From JAGWBG01 sp034421095 (GTDB taxonomy: Bacteria; Chloroflexota; Dehalococcoidia; Lucifugimonadales; JAGWBF01): 31,567 nt of DNA. The position numbers were made by a program, and so were the translations under genes. Location: assembly GCA_034421095.1 (NCBI GenBank), contig DAOUKR010000003.1:1-31567 (forward strand), read 5' to 3'. The notes below the pieces were generated by a model. The model was not told where the DNA came from and did not search any database. It saw only the letters and a list, made by a program, of their open reading frames with translations. Positions 24,527 through 31,567 of this stretch are shown piece after piece (the stretch's first letter is position 1; each line of letters starts with the position of its first letter).

Positions 24527-25702
24527 CTATCGTTTCTCCGAGTTGGGCACGTATTCCTTGAGGGCCGGGATTACCTCTTTGGTCATCAGGTCAATGCAGC
24601 GCATGGCCGTCTCGTGGGACATGGGGCCTTCACGTCCCCATATAACCAGGTAAGCGGGGTCAACCAGGTCTATAATGTCCTTGAGTCTCCGGGTCACGGT
24701 GTCCGGGTTCCCGGTGATGACCTGGTAGGTGGCCTGGGACTCCTCGTAGCTGATACCTGAGCCGCCGGCCACCCTGATTCCCTCCCTGGCAGTCTCGCGG
24801 CTGCTCCGGGAGGCAGCCCGGCTCTGGTAACCCGGCGGCACCTGCCAGTGGCGCGGCGTTACTCCGAAGGACGTGCCCAGCTGCCAGTAGAACTTCTTCC
24901 CCTCCTCGTAGGCCCTCTCGTCGCTATCCGACACGTTCACTCGAACGGCGTACCCCCGGTTCTCGGGGGTGGGGGTATACCCGGCTTCCTCTGCGGTGCT
25001 GGCGTAGAGGTCGTATATATCGCTGGCAAGCTCCAGTGGCGGTGCCAGGGCGATGTAAGGGTAGCGGTGCCGGGCCGCGTACATGACCGACTCCGGGCTG
25101 GCGACGCCGGGAATCCAGATGGGAGGGTGGGGCTTCTGGAGGGGCATCATCCAGGGATTCACCACCCGAAACTGGTAATGCTTGCTCTCCCAGCGGAAGG
25201 GGCCGGGGGTGGTCCATGCCTTGATAATCAGGTCGTGGGCCTCCTCGAACCTCTCCCGGTTGTGGACCGGGTTGACGTTGGTGGCGAAGGTCTCCTGACC
25301 GATGCCGCGAACGAACCCGCAAATCACGCGGCCCCCGGATATGATGTCTATCATTGCCACTTCTTCTGCCACCCGCAAGGGGTTATCGTGAATGGGGAGG
25401 ACGTTGCCCAGAAAGACAATCTTGCCCTTGGTCGTCGTCTTTGCCAGGACGGCACCGATTACATTGACCGACGGCATCATGTTGAGGGGGTTGTTGTGGT
25501 GTTCGTTAATCATAACGCCGTCGAAGCCCGCCTCGGTGCAGTATTGGAACTCCTCGAAGTAGGTGTCATACAGCTCGTGGGCCCTCTTGGGGTCGAAGTT
25601 ATCGTTGGGGAACATCAGGCTGGTGTAGCCGTAGCTCGCGGCTGCGTCCTGAGAATAGGACGTGTACCCCATCTCCGTGAAGAAGAACACTTCCTTGACC
25701 AT
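24527..25702 (-). CDS. LLM-class flavin-dependent oxidoreductase (2)
   Basis: A 391-residue LLM protein with MINEHHNNPLNM, typical of the alkanal monooxygenase/F420 group, SGGRVICGFVRGIGQE near 130, and a late PDTVTRRLKDI helix. It is longer than the other two LLM enzymes here, mostly through inserts near 255-300. ATG 25702 was chosen (AAAGGA eight bases upstream). A GTG 51 bases before would add a cysteine-rich leader that does not look like part of the fold. It begins 274 bases from the divergent gene at 25977, and that gap has no evident gene. The palindrome ATTGTACAAT at 25909-25918 could be an operator. Confidence 0.88.
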   Translation of the reverse strand: MVKEVFFFTEMGYTSYSQDAAASYGYTSLMFPNDNFDPKRAHELYDTYFEEFQYCTEAGFDGVMINEHHNNPLNMMPSVNVIGAVLAKTTTKGKIVFLGNVLPIHDNPLRVAEEVAMIDIISGGRVICGFVRGIGQETFATNVNPVHNRERFEEAHDLIIKAWTTPGPFRWESKHYQFRVVNPWMMPLQKPHPPIWIPGVASPESVMYAARHRYPYIALAPPLELASDIYDLYASTAEEAGYTPTPENRGYAVRVNVSDSDERAYEEGKKFYWQLGTSFGVTPRHWQVPPGYQSRAASRSSRETAREGIRVAGGSGISYEESQATYQVITGNPDTVTRRLKDIIDLVDPAYLVIWGREGPMSHETAMRCIDLMTKEVIPALKEYVPNSEKR

Positions 25703-25976
25703 GTGGGCCATCCTTTCGCCTTGACCTGGGCAGGCTCTTTGGCGTTGGCACACTTGCCGACCTTCAAGAGATGTGCTTCAGCCTTGCAAGCGGGGCATCC
25801 CTGAAGGCACATCACCTTTTTAGCAGAGGGTTGGGGCAATGTCAAATAGCCGGCAGCGTTGAGTGAGCCATGACGTGAACGGTGGCGGTGGCACGGGCCA
25901 CTCATCCTATTGTACAATGGGAAGACTACACAGATAGTGAGGTTGAACTGGGGTGGGGACGTGGGAGAGGTGAGTA

Positions 25977-26780
25977 ATGGCAGCGACTGAGATTGCCATC
26001 ATCGTTAATGGAGGTTCTGAACACATAGAGGTGCAGGACTTCATTGGCGCTCTGGAGAGCAATGTTGAGATCCTACGCGACCTGGATGCCGCTTTATCTA
26101 TGAAACGCAGGGGCACCTTACGCTGGGTGCTGGGGGCGCTTAGCTATGGGAGCCCGGCGATAGTTACACTTCATGCTATCCCCACATCCGAAGAGGGTGA
26201 TTATGGCCCAGAGGTTACCAAGTCATATTTAGACGGCTTGGAGCAACTTCGTGAAGGCAAGACACTTCCACCCGGCTTTTCTGACGACGCCCTTGATGCC
26301 GTGAAAAAGCTGGCTCGGCTGTGCACTGGAGGAATCAAGGCGATACAGATCAGGCATGGTCGGCGCAGTGTAGACATTACGGAGCGAGTTGCCGTGAATA
26401 TTGATGAACTCATCGGTGAGAGATATGAATCCACCGGTTCCATAGAGGGCACGGTGGAAATGGTGACAGTTCACGACCAGAGGTACTTCAGAATTTATGA
26501 TGCTGTACATCGATGGGGAGTGCCTTGCTATTTCCGACCGGAGCTACTTGAAACGGTACGTTTCGGATTGGATAAGCGTATAATCGCTACCGGAAGAATT
26601 CGGTCAGATAGGGCAGGGAAACCTCAATCCATGCATGTGGAGGCTATAGACCTGCTAATGGACGTAGAAAAACTCCCTAAACCCTCTGATATAAGAGGCT
26701 TAGCAAAGAGTATGACTGGGGGCAAGCCAGCCGAGGATTACTTGAGAGAGTTGCGGGATAACTACGGCGGCGACCAGTAG
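25977..26780 (+). CDS. Uncharacterised protein next to a PIN-domain gene
   Basis: A 267-residue soluble protein with no family I can name. It has two helical or beta stretches with charged surface and a C-terminal region RGLAKSMTGGKPAEDYLRELRDNY. The following PIN-domain gene overlaps or abuts its end, so it is placed like the antitoxin or partner of a VapC-type toxin. Unlike most VapB proteins it is large and shows no short DNA-binding head. The assignment to a toxin-antitoxin system is context only. ATG 25977 has a GGGAGAGG leader. Confidence 0.7.
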   Translation: MAATEIAIIVNGGSEHIEVQDFIGALESNVEILRDLDAALSMKRRGTLRWVLGALSYGSPAIVTLHAIPTSEEGDYGPEVTKSYLDGLEQLREGKTLPPGFSDDALDAVKKLARLCTGGIKAIQIRHGRRSVDITERVAVNIDELIGERYESTGSIEGTVEMVTVHDQRYFRIYDAVHRWGVPCYFRPELLETVRFGLDKRIIATGRIRSDRAGKPQSMHVEAIDLLMDVEKLPKPSDIRGLAKSMTGGKPAEDYLRELRDNYGGDQ

Positions 26781-27234
26781 AAGGCGCTATTGGGACTCTT
26801 GTAACTGGATTTCATTAATTGCGGAGGATGAAGAACAACGGGCGGACATTTGTCAGCACATCCTGGACGACATGGTCGCAGGTCGGACACTCATCATAAC
26901 CTCGGCGCTGACCCTTGCTGAGGTTATCAGGAGGAGGGGTTATCCAGGGCTGAATGAGTCCGATGAACAGACAATCGTGCAGTTCTTTCGACACCCTGGT
27001 ATCGTGGTGCATGATGTGACCAGGTTTGTAGCCGAGAATGCCAGAAGGTTATCCAGAGAACATGGTTTGCGACCTAATGACGCCATTCATCTGGCAACCG
27101 CTCTAATGGCAGATGCCGATGTGTTTGAATCATGGAACATCAATGACTTTTCCCCTTTGAGAGGTCAAGTCCCTATAGAGATTCGAGAGCCTGAATGGGA
27201 AGGAAATCTTGAGTTTCCCGGCCTACTTGAATAG
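26758..27234 (+). CDS. PIN-domain (VapC-like) protein, start uncertain
   Basis: The frame is open from 26746 to the stop at 27232. The PIN acidic residues are Asp in YWDSCNW, Glu in LTLAEV, Asp in RPNDAIHLA and Asp in NINDFSPL. This is a complete metal-binding set, as in VapC ribonuclease toxins. The first Asp lies upstream of the first ATG (26872), so that ATG cannot be the real start. Upstream, no ATG, GTG, TTG or CTG is in frame. The nearest start-like codon is ATA at 26758, which overlaps the end of the previous gene. Either a rare start or a lost start is implied. The coordinates given here take ATA. Confidence 0.65.
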   Translation: MTTAATSRRRYWDSCNWISLIAEDEEQRADICQHILDDMVAGRTLIITSALTLAEVIRRRGYPGLNESDEQTIVQFFRHPGIVVHDVTRFVAENARRLSREHGLRPNDAIHLATALMADADVFESWNINDFSPLRGQVPIEIREPEWEGNLEFPGLLE

Positions 27235-27250
27235 AAAGGATAATTGGCAG

Positions 27251-28180
27251 TTGAAAAAAGACAACCTGCAATTCGGGATAGCCATACCCCAGACCTTCCC
27301 CTCAGGGAAAACCGACCTCTCTTTGCTCTCCGGTTTCATATCTAAAGCGGAGTCCCTGGGCTACCACAGTGCCTGGGTGCAGGAGCGAGCGATAGGAGGC
27401 GGCATATCCAACCTGGACCCCATACCTCTGCTGTCCTACGTCGCCGCTCTCAGCAGCCGTCTCAAGCTGGGTACCTCAGTGATGCTGTCAGACCTTCGGA
27501 ACCCCATCAACTTCGCCAAGAGTCTGGCCACCCTGGACCAGCTATCCGGGGGCAGGCTCATAGTCGGCCTGGGCATTGGTGGCAGCACCGACGTCTATCC
27601 TCCTTTCGGCATCTCTCCTAAAGGTCGGGCAAGGAGGTTTGAAGAGGGCATCCTGCTCATGAAGAAGCTGTGGTCCGAGGACAGTGTCACCTTCCACGGC
27701 CGGTTCTGGCAGACGGACGGCGCGTCCATAAGCCCAAGACCCCTGCAAACTCCCCACCTGCCCGTGTGGTTTGGCGCCCATTCCCCGGCGGCTCTCAGGA
27801 GGGCTGTCCGGCTGGGGGACGGCTGGATGGGGGCAGGGGCAGCTACTACCGGGGCCTTCAAGGAGGAGATAAAGCTGGTCCGCCAGTTCCTGGAAGAGGA
27901 GGGCCGTGACCCGGCTACTTTTGCCTTGGCAAAGCGAGTATACGTGGCCGTGGTCAGTGACAAAAAGGTGGCCTCTGAGAGGCTCCAGCTGTGGTTCGGC
28001 CAGCGCTACGGGCGCTCCGGCATGGCCCTGGACGTATCGGTGTTTGGAAGCGAGGAGGAGTGTGCGGAAGGGCTGGGAGAGGTGGTGTCCGAGGGAGTTG
28101 ACCTCCTCATGCTGAACCCGGTATACGATGAGCTGGAGCAGGCGGAACGCCTGACCAGAAACGTAATACCCAAGCTCTAA
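27251..28180 (+). CDS. LLM-class flavin-dependent oxidoreductase (3)
   Basis: A 309-residue LLM barrel with LQFGIAIPQT, SSRLKLGTSVMLSDLRNP and GGRLIVGLGIGG (near 110). The FGAHSPAALRRAVRLGDGWMGAG segment is typical of F420-dependent members. The start was placed at TTG 27251 with AAAGGA ten bases before. TTG 27209 is also possible but overlaps the PIN gene. The start choice is uncertain. It follows the PIN gene by 16 bases, but a functional link is not implied. Confidence 0.85.
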   Translation: MKKDNLQFGIAIPQTFPSGKTDLSLLSGFISKAESLGYHSAWVQERAIGGGISNLDPIPLLSYVAALSSRLKLGTSVMLSDLRNPINFAKSLATLDQLSGGRLIVGLGIGGSTDVYPPFGISPKGRARRFEEGILLMKKLWSEDSVTFHGRFWQTDGASISPRPLQTPHLPVWFGAHSPAALRRAVRLGDGWMGAGAATTGAFKEEIKLVRQFLEEEGRDPATFALAKRVYVAVVSDKKVASERLQLWFGQRYGRSGMALDVSVFGSEEECAEGLGEVVSEGVDLLMLNPVYDELEQAERLTRNVIPKL

Positions 28181-28225
28181 ACATCTGAACACCGCGGAAA
28201 CTTAGGGAACCCCTGAATAACTTAC

Positions 28226-28253
28226 GTCATTCCCATGAAAATGGGAATCCATC
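28226..28253. repeat. Half of a palindromic intergenic repeat
   Basis: GTCATTCCCATGAAAATGGG begins the element, which folds as TTCCCAT-GAAA-ATGGGAA. Compared with 6349-6366 (TTCCCGT-GAAA-ACGGGAA), one pair differs on both sides. The right half has decayed or was lost. Confidence 0.7.
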
Positions 28254-28327
28254 CGACGGGACGGACCACTTTCGTGGGCGTGACGGCTGAGAGACGGGGC
28301 TTGTTCAGAGTATTCTCAGGAGGGTAG

Positions 28328-29524
28328 ATGCAGTCTCCCCTGAACCTCCAGATGGTATCCACCTCCGGCTCTGCCCGGGCAGGCGTACTTACCACGGCCC
28401 ATGGGGAAGTCCCGACGCCCGCCTTCATGCCCGTGGCGACCCAGGGCAGCGTCAAGGGCCTTACGCCCGAAGAGGTAAAGTCTCTGAAGGCCCATATCAT
28501 CCTGTCCAACGCCTATCACCTGTACCTGCGGCCCGGCGTAGACATCGTGAGAGACCTGGGCGGCATTCACTCCTTTACCGGGTGGAGTGGCCCCATTCTC
28601 ACCGATAGTGGCGGATTCCAGAGCTTCAGCATGGGTTCCCTGCGAAAGGTCAGAGACGACGGTATTCTCTTTCGCTCTCACATAGATGGAAGCGAGCACC
28701 ACTTCACCCCGGAGTCCGCCGTCTTTTACCAGGGTAGGCTGGGGGCCGATATTATCATGTGCCTCGACCAGTGTGTTGCTTACGGTGAGAGCCGGGAGTC
28801 GGTGCTTCGAGCCATGGACAGGACTCACCTATGGGCGGCAAGGTGCAAGGAGGCCCATGATAACGGAAACTCTCCCGACTATCAGGCGCTCTTCGGCATT
28901 GTCCAGGGTGGCGTGTATCCGGACCTGCGGGCGGAGTCAGCCGAGTACATCACGTCCCTGGATTTCGACGGCTACGCTGTTGGTGGGCTGGCGGTGGGAG
29001 AATCGAAGGCCCTGATGTACGAAATAACCGGGCAGGTTGGGGCCCTCCTTCCCCAGGACAAACCCAGGTACATGATGGGAGTCGGCTCCCCCGAGGACCT
29101 GGTGGAATGCGTGGCGCGCGGTATAGATATGTTCGACTGCGCTCTGCCCACGAGGGTAGCCAGAAACGGGGCACTCTTTACGGGCGGGGGTCGGGTGGAT
29201 ATAACCCACCGCAGGTTCAAGGAGGTCGCCGGGCCGCTGGAGGAGGACTGCAGTTGCTACACCTGCCGCAACTTCTCCGTGGCCTTCCTGCACCACATGT
29301 TCAAGTCGAAGGAGTTGCTGGGGTTAAGGCTTGCTACCATCCACAACCTGAGGTTCGTCCTGCAGCTTATGGAAGACATGAGGACGGCCATAATAGAAGG
29401 CAGATTCCAGAGTTTCAGGGACGGCTTCTTGAGCACCTACAAGCCGACCGACGAGTCCGCCCGGATGTCCCAGAAGGAAGCCTGGATGGAGGCCAGAATG
29501 ATTAGGGGAGGAGGCAGGGCTTAA
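28328..29524 (+). CDS. tgt: Queuine tRNA-ribosyltransferase
   Basis: A 398-residue TGT. It has TDSGGFQ (Asp93, substrate recognition), the nucleophile region with FDCALPTR (Asp270), and a zinc site with Cys308, Cys310, Cys313 and His339. It exchanges guanine 34 for preQ1 in tRNAs with GUN anticodons as a step toward queuosine. The length is only slightly above the family average. AGGAGGG stands six bases before ATG 28328. Its stop shares the palindrome TTAA with the opposing gene. No queuosine-pathway gene (queA, queG) follows on this side. Confidence 0.96.
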   Translation: MQSPLNLQMVSTSGSARAGVLTTAHGEVPTPAFMPVATQGSVKGLTPEEVKSLKAHIILSNAYHLYLRPGVDIVRDLGGIHSFTGWSGPILTDSGGFQSFSMGSLRKVRDDGILFRSHIDGSEHHFTPESAVFYQGRLGADIIMCLDQCVAYGESRESVLRAMDRTHLWAARCKEAHDNGNSPDYQALFGIVQGGVYPDLRAESAEYITSLDFDGYAVGGLAVGESKALMYEITGQVGALLPQDKPRYMMGVGSPEDLVECVARGIDMFDCALPTRVARNGALFTGGGRVDITHRRFKEVAGPLEEDCSCYTCRNFSVAFLHHMFKSKELLGLRLATIHNLRFVLQLMEDMRTAIIEGRFQSFRDGFLSTYKPTDESARMSQKEAWMEARMIRGGGRA

Positions 29525-29802
29525 GCCCCTCCGGCCACGGCGGGGACAATGCTTATCTCATCTCCCACCTTGGTAGAGGTGCCCATTCCCTCGAGGAATC
29601 GTACGTCCTCCCCGTTGAGGTAGATGTTCACGAAATAGCGTAGCTCGCCTTCCTCATCCACCAGTCGTTCCTTGAAGCCGGGGAACTCCGACTCCAGATT
29701 CTCTATAATCTCACCAAGGTTGGAAGCCTCAATTTCCACTTTGGCCTGACCGTTGGTGACACGTCGCAATGGTGTGGGAATACGGACCAGGATACCGCTC
29801 AT
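29521..29802 (-). CDS. MoaD/ThiS-like sulfur-carrier protein ending in Gly-Gly-Ala
   Basis: A 93-residue ubiquitin-like protein with NIYLNGEDVRFLEG and a C-terminus GDEISIVPAVAGGA. The family carries sulfur as a thiocarboxylate at a terminal Gly-Gly. Here an alanine follows it, so trimming would be needed before activation. This is the third gene of an operon with threonine synthase and a NIL protein. AAGGAG is upstream of the ATG. Its stop overlaps tgt within TTAA. A sulfur carrier for homocysteine or cysteine synthesis is a reasonable inference, and MoaD of molybdopterin is the main alternative. Confidence 0.85.
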   Translation of the reverse strand: MSGILVRIPTPLRRVTNGQAKVEIEASNLGEIIENLESEFPGFKERLVDEEGELRYFVNIYLNGEDVRFLEGMGTSTKVGDEISIVPAVAGGA

Positions 29803-29840
29803 ATCTACGTACTCTCCTTAATGCTGAGGGGGAATTAGGC

Positions 29841-30083
29841 CTAGCCTTCAATAACGTCGCCGCTCACCGGGTCCACGCGTACTCCCAGTGAGCCGACCCA
29901 CTGGACGCCTCTTTCTATCTCTCCCTCGGTGCCCTCCAACTCCAGCACAACCCAGCCCATGTTCTCTCTCACGTCGGCGCGCCGGATGTTGGTGACCAGC
30001 TCAAATTGGCGACCTAGCTGGTAGATTATGGGTTGAGTCACCAGGTCCGTTGGAAAGGTGAACTTAACCCGCTGCTTCCCCAT
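29841..30083 (-). CDS. NIL-domain ferredoxin-like protein
   Basis: An 80-residue NIL-type (ACT/ferredoxin-like) domain: a first strand with QRVKFTFPTDLV, a helix with PIIYQLGRQF and RRADVRENMGWVVLELEG. The family is known from methionine ABC transporter ATPases and from homocysteine-synthesis proteins. ATG 30083 was chosen with GGGAGG ten bases upstream. An alternative start at 30113 would extend into the threonine synthase gene. It begins eight bases after that gene's stop, so the two are co-transcribed. Confidence 0.85.
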   Translation of the reverse strand: MGKQRVKFTFPTDLVTQPIIYQLGRQFELVTNIRRADVRENMGWVVLELEGTEGEIERGVQWVGSLGVRVDPVSGDVIEG

Positions 30084-30090
30084 GACTGCA

Positions 30091-31332
30091 CTACCTCCCG
30101 TCCAGATTGACACCGCTCAAAGCCTGCTCAAATGAACTCATAGTGGGGACAACGGGTAGGGGGTGGACTACATCCTCAACGGCCTCCTGGGTCTTGAGGC
30201 CGTTCCCCGTTATGTATGCCACAGTAAGCTCGTCCCGCTTTATGGCCCCTATCTCGGCCAGGTATTTCAGTCCGGACACCACAACGCCGCCTGCCGTCTC
30301 GGTAAAAATCCCTTCCGTCTCGGCCAGCAGCTTCATCCCCTCCACCACGTCTTCCTCCGGCACTGCATAGGCGCTACCACCCGATTCCCGCAAAGTCCTC
30401 AACGCATAGATGCCGTCGGCGGGATTGCCGATAGCCAGCGACTTGGCTACCGTGTTGGGCTTTACCGGATTTATGACGTCGTCTTCGCTCTTGAAACCGT
30501 CCACTATGGGAGAGCAACCCTCGGCCTGGGTCAGGTGCATTCTGGTGTTTACAGGCTCGTCCACCAGTCCCAGGGAGGCAAGCTCGTTGAAGCCCTTCCA
30601 TATCTTGGTGAAGAGTGCCCCTGAAGCGGATGGCACCACCGTATGCTGTGGAAACCTCCAGCCCAGCTGCTCGGCCACTTCGTAGCCCAGGGTCTTGCTG
30701 CCCTCGGCGTAGTAGGGGCGCATGTTGATGTTCACGAAGGCCCAGGGATAGTTGTCGGCCACCTCGCTGCACAGGCGGTTCACCTCGTCGTAGCTGCCCT
30801 TGACGGCCACCACGATGGGTGCGTAAATGGCGGCCCCTATGACTTTGCCGTGCTCAAGGTCCGATGGTATGAAGACCACCGCCCTCATGCCCGCCCTGGC
30901 CGCGTGGGCGGCGACGGCGCAGGCCAGGTTTCCCGTGGAAGCGCAGGCCAGGGTCTCGAAGCCGAACTCCAGGGCCTTGGTTGCGGCCACCGACACCACC
31001 CTGTCCTTGAAGGAGTAGGACGGGTTGACGCTATCGTTCTTGATGTAGAGGTTGTCCAGTCCCAGGAGCTTGCCCAGGTTCTTCGACTTTATCAGGGGGG
31101 TGAACCCCGCATTTATGTCCACGGCATTTTCGCCGTCCACGGGCAGGAGGTCCTGGTATCGCCACATGCTTAGAGGTCCATTGGCTATGCGCTCCCGGCT
31201 GATAACGCGGGCAATCCCGTCATAGTCGTAGACCGCCTCTAGGGGGCCAAAGCAGAAATCACACACGTTGAGGGGCTCTACGGGGTATTGCCTGCCACAC
31301 TCACGACATTGTAGACCTGTCAGAAAAGCCAC
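30091..31332 (-). CDS. thrC: Threonine synthase
   Basis: A 413-residue PLP enzyme with an N-terminal zinc ribbon (Cys9, Cys12, Cys24, Cys27), typical of archaeal and many bacterial ThrC proteins. The PLP lysine is K109 in SYSFKDR, the phosphate-binding loop is around ASTGN, and the late segment ITGNGLKT is also typical. It normally converts O-phosphohomoserine to threonine. Because NIL and MoaD-like genes follow, a sulfur-accepting reaction is also possible. The start is GTG with a weak leader, and translation begins directly with the zinc ribbon. A further 131 bases separate it from a transposase fragment. Confidence 0.92.
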   Translation of the reverse strand: MAFLTGLQCRECGRQYPVEPLNVCDFCFGPLEAVYDYDGIARVISRERIANGPLSMWRYQDLLPVDGENAVDINAGFTPLIKSKNLGKLLGLDNLYIKNDSVNPSYSFKDRVVSVAATKALEFGFETLACASTGNLACAVAAHAARAGMRAVVFIPSDLEHGKVIGAAIYAPIVVAVKGSYDEVNRLCSEVADNYPWAFVNINMRPYYAEGSKTLGYEVAEQLGWRFPQHTVVPSASGALFTKIWKGFNELASLGLVDEPVNTRMHLTQAEGCSPIVDGFKSEDDVINPVKPNTVAKSLAIGNPADGIYALRTLRESGGSAYAVPEEDVVEGMKLLAETEGIFTETAGGVVVSGLKYLAEIGAIKRDELTVAYITGNGLKTQEAVEDVVHPLPVVPTMSSFEQALSGVNLDGR

Positions 31333-31463
31333 TCTTTATACTCTCGGAAAATGGGATACTTCAGCCGGATGCCAAAGATGGACGGGTTTCCTCACAGGGA
31401 AGCCTACAGGGGATGTTACCAGAGGCCCCATGGGCTGTCAAGCCATCGAGTTGCCGGGTATTT

Positions 31464-31567
31464 TTAAGGTGTGATGATATTGAATTTCACCCACCGCCGC
31501 CAGCAGACCAATGCCAGGGAATACATCAGCATCTCAATGCTTTTGCTGTAGCCTTTGGTGCGCCGTA
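31464..31567 (-). pseudogene. Transposase 3' end (cut by the window edge)
   Basis: The minus strand gives 33 codons and a TAA. The protein reads RRTKGYSKS..., then MLMYSLALV and WRRWVKFN. This resembles the C-terminus of IS1-like or related DDE transposases, which have an RTKG-SKS segment close to the end. The rest lies beyond the window, so intactness cannot be judged. The call is by motif only. Confidence 0.55.

Noticed and set aside
26872..27234. PIN protein starting at the ATG 26872
   Set aside because: This would remove the first catalytic Asp (YWDSCNW) and the first strand of the fold.

Overview
The window looks like a chromosomal segment of an uncultivated, GC-rich bacterium, most probably a Chloroflexota lineage near Dehalococcoidia/SAR202. 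This is an inference. It rests on co-occurring paralogue expansions (three luciferase-like flavin monooxygenases, four SDR oxidoreductases, two nitroreductases, one enolase-superfamily enzyme), two UGSC-type selenoproteins, an MFS carrier with a GVFYGWWLVG start, and many palindromic intergenic repeats. No rRNA, tRNA, CRISPR or selenocysteine-machinery gene was seen.

Layout. 1-5.3 kb: a 123-bp repeat copy, an HExxH protein, a membrane-anchored zinc-ribbon/PQQ-propeller protein (minus strand), two tandem nitroreductases and an MFS transporter. 5.4-10.2 kb: an alpha/beta-hydrolase-fold protein with a rebuilt active site, then two tandem modules, each a ~350-residue partner protein followed by a selenoprotein. 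Both selenoproteins are split in naive ORF calling because an in-frame TGA is read as stop. Read as selenocysteine, the frames run on to full-length proteins, and each TGA is followed at exactly the same distance by a hairpin with a GTT loop. 10.3-14.1 kb: two MaoC/hot-dog proteins and two closely related MFE-2-type SDRs, separated by an EVE-like/HEPN-like fusion. 14.1-17.7 kb: repeats, then an enolase-superfamily enzyme, a cupin and a YifB/ComM-type AAA protein, all on the minus strand.

17.7-23.4 kb: a strong sigma70-type promoter drives a split thiamine-diphosphate decarboxylase (Pyr and PP subunits), a two-TM protein and a second, degenerate PP-like subunit. These are followed by an SDR, a carboxymuconolactone-decarboxylase-like protein, an SDR lacking the catalytic lysine and an LLM flavoenzyme. 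23.4-28.2 kb: an Asp-box propeller and a second LLM enzyme (minus strand), an uncharacterised protein plus PIN-domain pair resembling a toxin-antitoxin system, and a third LLM enzyme. 28.3-31.3 kb: tgt on the plus strand converges on a minus-strand threonine synthase / NIL-domain / MoaD-like operon, which suggests carrier-protein-based sulfur chemistry. The right edge cuts into the 3' end of a transposase-like gene.

Taken together, most genes are catabolic or redox enzymes that could act on organic acids and CoA esters. The feature most worth following is the duplicated partner-selenoprotein module. Its recoding hairpins show compensatory base changes that cost conserved amino acids in one copy.
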